DNA of 64,000 bases, from positions 415,582 to 479,581 of the forward strand of contig JAHDDW010000001.1 in the NCBI GenBank assembly GCA_020629155.1, given 5' to 3'. The notes under the pieces are model-generated. The model did not search any database and was not told where the DNA came from. It was given only the letters and a program-made list of their open reading frames with translations. This document shows, in pieces, positions 51,035-59,308 of this stretch (position 1 is its first letter; every line of letters begins with the position of its first letter). The position numbers were made by a program, and so were the translations under genes. This DNA is from Acidimicrobiales bacterium (lineage in GTDB: Bacteria > Actinomycetota > Acidimicrobiia > Acidimicrobiales > SZUA-35).

Positions 51035-52135
51035 ATGAAGATATTTCTGGTTGAACCGTTTCTGGGCGGTTCACACAAATCGTGGGCGCAAGGGTACGCC
51101 GACCACAGCCATCACGATGTGCATATCATCGGCCATAGCGACTCGTCTTGGCGTTGGCGAATGCGAGGGTCCGCCGTCACGTTAGCGCAGCAGGCTACTG
51201 AACTGGCTACTGCTGTTGGCCTGCCTGACGTTATCGTTGCTAGCGACTTTTTAAACCTTGCTGAGTTCAAAGGTTTCGCAGATCAAGCGTTGAGTCATCC
51301 TCGATATCTGCTTTATATGCATGAGAATCAACTGTGTTATCCGCTTTCTTCGACGATGAAACGAACTGATGAATTTGCATACATCAACTGGAAATCGATG
51401 TGTCTCGCAGATCAGATATATTTCAACTCTCGCTATCACAAAGAGTCACTTTTGGAAGAGCTGCAACGTTTCTTGCAGAAACCACCAGACCATCGCCATA
51501 CTGGCTTACTCGACGAAGTGCGCAGCAAAACTCAGGTACTACCTGTCGGTGTTGAGCTAACCAACTTTGCGCAGTGCGAGCCTCGACCCGATCAGTCAAA
51601 GGCAGCGCCAACAATTGTTTGGAACCAGCGGTGGGAGTATGACAAAAACCCTGACTATGTTTTTGCGACACTAGCCAGACTCGCAGAAGAACGCGTCCCA
51701 TTTTCACTTATCCTTCTCGGCGAAGACCCCCGAGAGCAAGCAGATAAGATGCTAACGAAACACCATGTTTTGCAAAATCGTATTGTTCATGCGGGTTATG
51801 CCAATGCTTCGCATTATCGCCAGCTGCTTAGACAGAGCGATATTGTTGTCAGCGCCCCTCGGCATGAATACTTTGGCATTTCAGTTGTTGAAGCTATCGC
51901 AGCTGGTGCTCTGCCTGTTCTGCCCAATGGTCTTAGCTATCCAGAAATTGTCGATGAGTCTTATCACGAGTGGGTGCTTTACACTCCAGGACAGCTATAT
52001 GAAAAGCTGGTGCAGGTGCTTACAAACTTTGAGGGCTATAAGCAGCAAACGCAAGACCTCGCCGATTCAATGCAACAGTTCAACTGGGACGCTGTAGCTC
52101 CACGCTATGACAAAGCCTTCACAGCAATCGTCTAG
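51035..52135 (+). CDS. DUF3524 glycosyltransferase, tRNA-queuosine alpha-mannosyltransferase (QTMAN/GTDC1)-like
   Basis: MKIFLVEPFLGGSHKSWAQGYADHS, LLYMHENQLCYPL, YINWKSMCLADQIYFNSRYH; C-terminal GT-B domain. Confidence 0.8.
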   Translation: MKIFLVEPFLGGSHKSWAQGYADHSHHDVHIIGHSDSSWRWRMRGSAVTLAQQATELATAVGLPDVIVASDFLNLAEFKGFADQALSHPRYLLYMHENQLCYPLSSTMKRTDEFAYINWKSMCLADQIYFNSRYHKESLLEELQRFLQKPPDHRHTGLLDEVRSKTQVLPVGVELTNFAQCEPRPDQSKAAPTIVWNQRWEYDKNPDYVFATLARLAEERVPFSLILLGEDPREQADKMLTKHHVLQNRIVHAGYANASHYRQLLRQSDIVVSAPRHEYFGISVVEAIAAGALPVLPNGLSYPEIVDESYHEWVLYTPGQLYEKLVQVLTNFEGYKQQTQDLADSMQQFNWDAVAPRYDKAFTAIV

Positions 52136-52174
52136 TGATTCTCGCCTCAAAACCGTGAACATAGTAAGATATAT

Positions 52175-52216
52175 GACTCTGTTAACGTTTTTTTCTTTAA
52201 AAACGTTAACAGAGTC
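52175..52216. terminator. Perfect 18-bp inverted repeat, probable terminator between convergent genes
   Basis: GACTCTGTTAACGTTTTT-TTCTTT-AAAAACGTTAACAGAGTC. Confidence 0.65.
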
Positions 52217-52322
52217 GATATAATCGCGTCATTCACGTTTTCATTAAGCGGGAAGGTCCCCAGCCTTCCGCCAAAATGAACGCTGGATGATTGGTCTCCC
52301 TATCGACTAGGTAAGCTAGCGT

Positions 52323-53051
52323 TTATGCTAACTTGCCTTGCAAAACGCTGTCGCCGCTGTGCTGTGGGTTGCCATCTTTAGGCTCAAGCGAAATATCTAC
52401 TATGTTAAACACTTCTGTGTCTACGTTGCTTGGCACCGCAAAACTATCTTGGCCTGCGACCACGCCTAACGATTCAAGATCTACAAGTTCACCTGCGTCA
52501 TCTAGCTGCAACAGCCAGAGCTCATATTCAAAACCTTCAGGCGCTTCAAGACCCACCGTTTCAAGCTTTAGCTGATCAGAACGCAACTGCGCAGCCCCTT
52601 CACCAGAATAGCCTTCGAGCGCTAAAAGTTCGGTCTCTAATGCTGGGTTTTGCTTACTAAACCAGAAGACACCACCGATAACAAGCACAACACTGGCGGC
52701 GGCTGCCATCCACATGCGTGCATCACCGAAACGAGACTTTTTAGCACTGGCTATAGCCGTTACGTTCGACGGAGAATCAGCATTTGTTTGCGCCGCTGAG
52801 TCGCTAAAACAATCGGTGATTTCATAGTCTTGCTCGCTAACAGACCCGGCAGCAGCACCTGTAGCCACCGAACGGAGCTGCAGATTGTGACCGTTAACAG
52901 TCTCAGTGACGCTTTCGCTATGGATCTGCGATTGGATTGAATCCCAAATACTCGCTGGCGGTTTTTGCGGCACTACATCGCTAGGAGCAGACCGCAAGAT
53001 TTTTGTCACGTCATCAAAGGCTCTATATTCTTCATCAAATAACTGGTTCAC
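52323..53051 (-). CDS. RskA-like anti-sigma factor
   Basis: Single TM, C-terminal anti-sigma-K-factor-like domain; overlaps sigma gene. Confidence 0.8.
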   Translation of the reverse strand: MNQLFDEEYRAFDDVTKILRSAPSDVVPQKPPASIWDSIQSQIHSESVTETVNGHNLQLRSVATGAAAGSVSEQDYEITDCFSDSAAQTNADSPSNVTAIASAKKSRFGDARMWMAAAASVVLVIGGVFWFSKQNPALETELLALEGYSGEGAAQLRSDQLKLETVGLEAPEGFEYELWLLQLDDAGELVDLESLGVVAGQDSFAVPSNVDTEVFNIVDISLEPKDGNPQHSGDSVLQGKLA

Positions 53052-53745
53052 GACTGCCTCCTAACTCTCTTTGTAGAACTTCTAACCCTCGTCGCATGTG
53101 GCTTTTCACTGTACCTATCGGCATTGTTAGCTTCAAAGCAATCTCGCTGTGACTCAAACCACCTTTAAACCCCAACTCGACTACTTCGCGTTTCGGTCCC
53201 GACAACTCCAGAAGCGCCTGATCGACAACTATTGAATCTACTACTGTCTCGACCTCAGCGGTTTCATCGGTTGCAAAATCATTTATCGGCTCCGAGAAAT
53301 CAGTAGAATATGCTTCACCTTTACCTTTTTTACGGAGAAGGTCTATCGCCCGAAATCTTGTTATGCCGCACAACCATGCACGCAACGAACCTTTCTCAGG
53401 ATTATATTTTTCACGACTTTTCCAAGCGCTCAAAAACACATTCTGCAAAAGGTCTTCGGCATCTGGACCGACGAGGCGCCTACTCAACCCCATTAACAAC
53501 GGGGAGTACTCTTCGTAGACCTCTTTCAAGACGGCCTCATCGCCTAGAATAAATTTTTCTTCGCGAGTTTTGACCACAGACAAAGTATATACATCGCTTT
53601 CCGCCAAAGGAAATTCTGGCAACCCCTTTTTATTAGCGACTAGCTTACTAGACGCATGCAACAAATCACGAGGCTGTGCTTTGACTTTAACGCAGTGGCT
53701 AGGGAAACTAGGATCACGTAAACCTTCTTGTAGAGCGGAGCTCAA
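53035..53745 (-). CDS. ECF RNA polymerase sigma factor (SigK-like)
   Basis: DAEDLLQNVFLSAWKSREKYNPEKGSLRAWLCGITRFRAIDLLRKKG and sigma4 GLSHSEIALKLTMPIGTVKSHMRRGLEVLQREL. Confidence 0.9.
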   Translation of the reverse strand: MSSALQEGLRDPSFPSHCVKVKAQPRDLLHASSKLVANKKGLPEFPLAESDVYTLSVVKTREEKFILGDEAVLKEVYEEYSPLLMGLSRRLVGPDAEDLLQNVFLSAWKSREKYNPEKGSLRAWLCGITRFRAIDLLRKKGKGEAYSTDFSEPINDFATDETAEVETVVDSIVVDQALLELSGPKREVVELGFKGGLSHSEIALKLTMPIGTVKSHMRRGLEVLQRELGGSREPVI

Positions 53746-54503
53746 CTTATCGCCTTCGCATACGCAACGACATTATCTTCATAGCTACGAACTGACGGGT
53801 TGAAATCGCCGCCGCAAGTAATTAGAACAAGCTGCTCTTCACCGCTACGCCTAAAAATATCGTCGAATGGCAGCTGCGTTTTGTTATATTGCTGACGCTC
53901 AGTAATCTCATATTGTTTAACTGACCCATCTTCTAGTTCGACTGATACAACAGATCCAACATTGACTGTATCAAGGTAACGAAACACACCGTCCACGCCA
54001 CTTTCAGCAATGTGCGCGGCAAGCACCGTTGACCCAGCATCGCCTGGAGCTGAACCGAACGAATACCAACCAACAGAAAGTGCATCAGGCACTTCCATAT
54101 CGCCATTTGCTTCGATTCCAACAGGGATAACAGGTGCTTGATTAATTGAAAGCGAACCAATTGTTAAACTTTTTGGATTTGCTGCGTTTTGTGTTGCACC
54201 TTGATAGATCGCTGACTCTAACTTTTGTGGTTTAGCGTTAGCAGGCGGCACAACGGAAGCTTGATTAGGTGTTGCAGTTAAACTCGCCGTTTCTGACGAT
54301 GGCGTTGCATCGCTAGAAACAATTTCAGCCGTGCTTCTTGTTTCTTGGGCGCTGTCATCGCTAGCCTCATCTGGGAGAGAACTACCAGCTTGTGATGACG
54401 CAGATGGCATAACCGCTTCGGACGAAGAAACTGTTGTGGAACCACCGCATCCAACAAGAAACAGAACAACCGAGCTGAGAACTACTACACCTAATCTAGA
54501 CAT
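53742..54503 (-). CDS. Class F sortase
   Basis: GSTVLAAHI, LVLITCGGDFNPSVRSYEDNVVAYA; lipobox-like LVGC N-terminus. Confidence 0.85.
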   Translation of the reverse strand: MSRLGVVVLSSVVLFLVGCGGSTTVSSSEAVMPSASSQAGSSLPDEASDDSAQETRSTAEIVSSDATPSSETASLTATPNQASVVPPANAKPQKLESAIYQGATQNAANPKSLTIGSLSINQAPVIPVGIEANGDMEVPDALSVGWYSFGSAPGDAGSTVLAAHIAESGVDGVFRYLDTVNVGSVVSVELEDGSVKQYEITERQQYNKTQLPFDDIFRRSGEEQLVLITCGGDFNPSVRSYEDNVVAYAKAIS

Positions 54504-54514
54504 CTACGACTCTC

Positions 54515-55327
54515 TTACTTCTTAGCTGACGCGAAACGAACAGCAGGAACTGCTAGCAATGCGACAAAAGCAGCCGCGCCAGCAAGAGTCAACATAGTGT
54601 TGCTAGAGTTTGCTACTGGGCTTGTTCCTGTATGGACAGCCTTAGGTGTAGAGTGCAGACCTTTAACTGTTTCTGTTAGAACAGTTAGAGAATCAGCTTC
54701 TAGAGAACCAACAGCATAAACAACAAGCGACTCGCCTTCTTTCACGTCAAGGTCAGCCGGCCCGATAACAACAGGCGTATCTGCACCTGTAGGCACAACT
54801 TCAGCAGAAACAACGCCAGCGGCTAGGTCGGCAGAAGCAGAATCACCATTTGCTACTTTTTCAAACGCTACAGCGCCGTTTGCTTTCACATCGACTAAAG
54901 GAGCAGCTGCTGCGTGACGTACGGTTAGTCGCCCTTCGCCAGCTTTGATTTTTGACGTGTCGTTTTCAAATACTGCCAATGCTGGTGTGCCTTCAGCATC
55001 TAAGTGAGCAACGATTGTGAAATTTCCTTTTGCAGGAAGTGCCGTGTCGCCAGCGTCGATTGCAACAGTGTCAGTGCCAGCAGCTTTTACTTGAAGATCT
55101 TCAAGCGTCGCACCAGCAAATGATGAAAGATCGAACGTGTCACCGAATTTGAAATCTTCGAGAACAGCTTCGCCACCCGCGAAGACATCAACGTCGGTTT
55201 CAGGGATTCCGTGAATGAGATGAATTCTCGCGCTATCTGTTGTGTCTTCAGTGGCAAACGCCGCTGAAGGAACAAGTAGTGCTGCTAGACATGCCGCCAG
55301 CGCAACTACAATCGCTTTTATTTTCAT
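54515..55327 (-). CDS. DUF4397 domain secreted/membrane-anchored protein
   Basis: Signal peptide; RIHLIHGIPETDVDVFAGGE; C-terminal TM and SAKK tail. Confidence 0.85.
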   Translation of the reverse strand: MKIKAIVVALAACLAALLVPSAAFATEDTTDSARIHLIHGIPETDVDVFAGGEAVLEDFKFGDTFDLSSFAGATLEDLQVKAAGTDTVAIDAGDTALPAKGNFTIVAHLDAEGTPALAVFENDTSKIKAGEGRLTVRHAAAAPLVDVKANGAVAFEKVANGDSASADLAAGVVSAEVVPTGADTPVVIGPADLDVKEGESLVVYAVGSLEADSLTVLTETVKGLHSTPKAVHTGTSPVANSSNTMLTLAGAAAFVALLAVPAVRFASAKK

Positions 55328-55582
55328 TGCTATTCTCCTCGTTAAGTAAACTCCGCCAGAAATGACTAGAGATTTGATTTGTAGTAGGTACTACGTTGCA
55401 CAAGGAGAATCAGATGCAAGCTTTTAATAAATCTTGGAAACGTCTTTCAGCTTAAGATAAGTAAATTTGTACGCAGCATCGTTGAAATACCGTTTCACTA
55501 AGCAGCTAGGTAAAGACGCAAGCTGGATATACAACACCAGTTTTTCAAATAGTTTTGGACAAGTTCCTAAGCTTAGTTAACG

Positions 55583-56296
55583 CTAGCTCTCATGCATTAT
55601 CTCTATAACACAAGGATCTAAGCACGAGCGCATGAAAGCGTTCATTTGACTTTGGTCGCCAGATTCATAGAAGGCAAGCATAAACGTATTGAATTCAAGC
55701 TGTCGTTTCGCTGGCACATTTATAACTGGGAAACCATTTTGAAGCAAGTGACCGTTCATCATGAAACGCCCCATCCACTTGTTCACATCGAAGAAAAACT
55801 GATTTCTAGCCGTTTGCAGAAAGATAGCAATCGCTTGATCGTATATATCATCATGCGTTTGCACAGCTTCAATCATCTCTTCGAAAAGCGCATCAAGGTT
55901 TTTAGCGTGCGGAGGACGATAGTTTGTTCCTGAAATCACGACACCGCTTGTCCTGAAACTGCCCCACTCTAGTGCTTCTTCTTTTGCTGCAACTGCGTGA
56001 AGAGAACATACGTAACCTTTAGAGAGATTGAACTTTTTATGCTTTACATCTCCGAAAAGCTTCTCCCACGCACGCCCCTGATTAAGGGTGATGTTCTGAT
56101 CAGAAAGTTTGTGACCACCAACAGTTATTCCTTCTAAGAGTGTCTGGACTTCTGGCAACGTGATAGCGATGCCTTCAAGGTTCACAGCATCGCAAACAAG
56201 CTCACTTAACTGGTTTTTAGCCAGCATTATCGCTACTCCATGATTAGCGCTCATCTTCCATGTTGTGTCTTCCATTGCTATGACCTTAGCGGACAA
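55583..56296 (-). CDS. Fic-fold protein with degenerate catalytic motif
   Basis: NQFFFDVNKWMGRFMMNGHLL at the Fic motif position; canonical HxFx(D/E)GNGRxxR not present. Confidence 0.7.
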   Translation of the reverse strand: MSAKVIAMEDTTWKMSANHGVAIMLAKNQLSELVCDAVNLEGIAITLPEVQTLLEGITVGGHKLSDQNITLNQGRAWEKLFGDVKHKKFNLSKGYVCSLHAVAAKEEALEWGSFRTSGVVISGTNYRPPHAKNLDALFEEMIEAVQTHDDIYDQAIAIFLQTARNQFFFDVNKWMGRFMMNGHLLQNGFPVINVPAKRQLEFNTFMLAFYESGDQSQMNAFMRSCLDPCVIEIMHES

Positions 56297-56336
56297 CCCT
56301 CAAGTCTAAACACCCTCTGCATTCCGATCGCAACAA

Positions 56337-56395
56337 ATTTTTATTTGCCATAATGGAAAATAAACAATATAATTTCCATTATGGCAAATAAAAAT
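56337..56395. promoter_or_regulatory. 23-bp perfect inverted repeat overlapping start of small membrane protein gene
   Basis: ATTTTTATTTGCCATAATGGAAA (56337-56359) / TTTCCATTATGGCAAATAAAAAT (56373-56395). Confidence 0.9.
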
Positions 56396-56710
56396 GAGCT
56401 TAAACGCACGTTAGATCTTTTACAAAAGTCGGAAAGAGCAGCAGAGCTTCACCCCTTCCTACACCCTGGACCCTTATGGCATGAAATCGCCACTGGTTGT
56501 GGGACAGCATTATTGATTGTCGGATACGACACATCATTTCCCATCCGCATGATCGGACTACTTATGCTGTTTACGCCTACACTCCACAGCAGAAGAGCAA
56601 AGAACATCAAAATAAAATTTCCTCCAAAACTAAACAAAACCCGACTGTTACTTTTTCTAGGACTGGCATTATTTGGCTTTACCGTTTCAATTTCCTGGGC
56701 AATACTTTGA
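56381..56710 (+). CDS. Small membrane protein of unknown function
   Basis: 109 aa with hydrophobic segments; ATG lies in the inverted repeat. Confidence 0.6.
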   Translation: MANKNELKRTLDLLQKSERAAELHPFLHPGPLWHEIATGCGTALLIVGYDTSFPIRMIGLLMLFTPTLHSRRAKNIKIKFPPKLNKTRLLLFLGLALFGFTVSISWAIL

Positions 56711-56832
56711 AACTCCACACGACCTGCAAATACGTTCCTATGGACTTTGGCAGGCTGTGTATATCTTTCTGCCTGTTTTCTTGCGATGCGACAATTGCTT
56801 AGAATGATCGCAAAACGTTTAGGAATAAAGCG

Positions 56833-57129
56833 ATGAGCCTAGATGAGCTTGACACTGTACTCTCACCGACTAAACGCTTAGCGGCGCTAGGAATAGTTAA
56901 CGCCACCGAAGAAGTTACATTTAGTTTTATCAAAAACCAGCTGAAGTTAACAGATTCCGACCTCTCCAAACAAATGAAAGCGTTGCTTGATGCGAACTAT
57001 GTCACAACCAAAAGAACAGGCAAAGGCAAAACCAGAAAGTCCTGGTTTAAGGTAACAATCAAAGGCAAAATAGCCCTACGCTCTCACGTACGCACTTTAA
57101 ACGAACTTGCGAAACTGGAGACATCATAA
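56833..57129 (+). CDS. Winged-helix transcriptional regulator
   Basis: TKRLAALGIVNATEEVTFSFIKNQLKLTDSDLSKQMKALLDANYVTTKRTGKGKTRKSWFKVT. Confidence 0.85.
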   Translation: MSLDELDTVLSPTKRLAALGIVNATEEVTFSFIKNQLKLTDSDLSKQMKALLDANYVTTKRTGKGKTRKSWFKVTIKGKIALRSHVRTLNELAKLETS

Positions 57130-57312
57130 AAACATAGCGCTTTCTTACCTGCATTGAAAGATTCCTCGACTTTTTATGTTGTGACTACACGCACTTTCGG
57201 GCATGATTGGCAGCTGTAAACAAAAGAGCTTCTAACTGGCTTTTCGCTTCGCAATAGTTCCTGTGACTACGCTGACGAGATGCAGTGATGAGCTCGCCCT
57301 TTAAGGAGTCCT

Positions 57313-57864
57313 ATGTCACAGTTACCAGCGGTTGATGGTTCAAGCCCTCGCCAAACAACGTTTGATGCACCATTTGAAATGGCGATCGACCCAAGCAAAA
57401 CATACGAAGCCGAAATGGTCACCAACCACGGCCCAATCAAAATATTTCTAAACGCTTCGACAGCGCCACAAACAGTGAACAACTTTGTTTGTCTCGCACG
57501 CTATCACTTCTATGACGGGTTAACGTTCCACCGTATTATCCAAGGCTTTGTTATCCAAGGTGGCTGCCCTGAAGGATCTGGCCGAGGTGGCCCTGGCTAT
57601 CGTTTCGCTGACGAGCTCCCAAAACCTGGAACCTATGAACTTGGTTCACTTGTTATGGCTAACGCAGGCCCAGATACAAACGGCAGCCAATTCTTTGTAG
57701 TAAGTGGCCCAAATGGTGTTTCTCTGCCGCCACAATATGCCTTGTTCGGCAAAGTTGTTGCAGGCATGGAAGTGGTCGACAAAATCGAAAAAGTACAGAC
57801 AGGCCCAGGCGATAAGCCAGTCGAAGATGTCATTATCGAATCAGTAACGATCACAGAAAGCTAA
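57313..57864 (+). CDS. Cyclophilin-type peptidyl-prolyl cis-trans isomerase
   Basis: FHRIIQGFVIQGGCPEGSGRGGPGYRFADE, NGSQFFV, ALFGKVVAGMEVVD. Confidence 0.95.
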   Translation: MSQLPAVDGSSPRQTTFDAPFEMAIDPSKTYEAEMVTNHGPIKIFLNASTAPQTVNNFVCLARYHFYDGLTFHRIIQGFVIQGGCPEGSGRGGPGYRFADELPKPGTYELGSLVMANAGPDTNGSQFFVVSGPNGVSLPPQYALFGKVVAGMEVVDKIEKVQTGPGDKPVEDVIIESVTITES

Positions 57865-57875
57865 CCAACTACGCC

Positions 57876-58052
57876 ATGCCGATGCCAGATCTACAACTAA
57901 CTTGTGTTGACTGCGGGGGTACCTGCTACCCCCTCGGCTGGTTCCCCGAAGACGGCGAGCTCGATAACGGCACGGTTCTGCCATATCGTTGCAAAGACTG
58001 TTTGGATCGTTGGGATGTCGTCATCGGCACTGAAGAACCAGAACCACGCTAA
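57876..58052 (+). CDS. 58-aa zinc-ribbon-like protein (not in ORF track)
   Basis: MPMPDLQLTCVDCGGTCYPLGWFPEDGELDNGTVLPYRCKDCLDRWDVVIGTEEPEPR: two CxxC pairs. Confidence 0.7.
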   Translation: MPMPDLQLTCVDCGGTCYPLGWFPEDGELDNGTVLPYRCKDCLDRWDVVIGTEEPEPR

Positions 58053-58071
58053 GCTCAACGAAACTACTTCC

Positions 58072-58680
58072 CTACTGAACGACCTGTCCTGTCGGCTCGA
58101 AAACGACTCCAGCATCTACCATAGTCAAAACAAGGTTACAAAGGTTTTTCACGTCATCGACACCTCTGTGATGATGACCGACATGGTCAATTCCGTAATG
58201 CGCCAGCATATGTAACATACCTTTCGACTTTACACCTGTAGCTTCTCTGAATACTTTCTTTATGTTGCACCACCTTTTGAAATACTCTGGCGTTGCAAGC
58301 ATGCCGCCGCTTGCATGCACTTGCTTTGGCCACATTGTTTTAAGATCCCAATCGCCACAAGTGGCGACCAGCATATTCTTTGCGTTAACCCCGTGATTCC
58401 GCAACCAAGCGTCTAGTTTTACTGAAACAATATCTATCGTTTCAGCCTCATCAATCTGGGCCTGCGTGATGCTGGTAAGTTTTGTACAAAAAGGTGTTAA
58501 CACAGGCTGCTTTACTGGCTGAACAAACGAGTTAAAGCTAGCGACAACAGCACGATCTTCGAGCGACACCAGAGCCAAAGGGATCTCGATTATTTCTAGC
58601 TGATTAAAGTTGAACGAAGTGTTTTTATTTGCACGATCATCACAGGTTGCTTCGAAATCAAGAACTGCTATATATTTCAC
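58072..58680 (-). CDS. DEDDh 3'-5' exonuclease (ERI1/KapD-like)
   Basis: YIAVLDFEATCDD, IIEIPLALVSL, HHRGVDDVKNLCNLVL. Confidence 0.85.
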   Translation of the reverse strand: MKYIAVLDFEATCDDRANKNTSFNFNQLEIIEIPLALVSLEDRAVVASFNSFVQPVKQPVLTPFCTKLTSITQAQIDEAETIDIVSVKLDAWLRNHGVNAKNMLVATCGDWDLKTMWPKQVHASGGMLATPEYFKRWCNIKKVFREATGVKSKGMLHMLAHYGIDHVGHHHRGVDDVKNLCNLVLTMVDAGVVFEPTGQVVQ

Positions 58681-58819
58681 GACTTTGTCCGTTCTTCTAA
58701 GGAATGCTGCATTCTACATCTGCACAACGTTTCCGCTGCACTCAGCGCAGCAACACTCCACATTTTACACATACTCGCTCAGATCAACAGACAAAGACAA
58801 TACTGCTAGAGTGAACACT

Positions 58820-59080
58820 ATGAGTGACGCAACCGAAAAAGCAAAAAAAGATTTAGACAAGGCATACGAAAAAGTTCGCAATGATTTAGGACACGTTTTT
58901 GTCGCCATAGAAGACGTTCGCAACGCCGAAGCTGAAGACGACCTCTATGGCTATCTAGAAAAACTTGAAGACGCCGTCAAAGATGCGCGCACAGGCGGAC
59001 TCATCGGCTCAGGAGCCAAGAAGCATCGCAAGGCCCGCGAGAAATGGTTAGCGACGCTCCCTCAACCAAATCCAGAGTAA
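58820..59080 (+). CDS. Small helical hypothetical protein
   Basis: Internal ATG at 58820; MSDATEKAKKDLDKAYEKVRNDLGH... Confidence 0.6.
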   Translation: MSDATEKAKKDLDKAYEKVRNDLGHVFVAIEDVRNAEAEDDLYGYLEKLEDAVKDARTGGLIGSGAKKHRKAREKWLATLPQPNPE

Positions 59081-59129
59081 TAACGCTGGAGGCCTAGACC
59101 GCTATGCTCATTCTTTTTATGACTTTTTG

Positions 59130-59308
59130 ATAGTTGGTTTCAAGGGAAGTCGAGTCGTCATTCCCACGAAAGTGGGAATCTCTGCTAGACAAGGTCCCTG
59201 ATTTCTCGGGGATGACCATCCCGAAATCAAGAGAGAACAAAAACGATAGCGCTACTTGCGTGCAAAATAATTTAAAATCGACATACCTTGGAATCAACCA
59301 TCTAGCTA
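59130..59308. repeat. REP/MITE-like element copy 3
   Basis: Imperfect terminal inverted repeats GTTGGTTTCAAGGGAAGTCGA / TCGACATACCTTGGAATCAAC and two internal hairpins. Confidence 0.8.
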
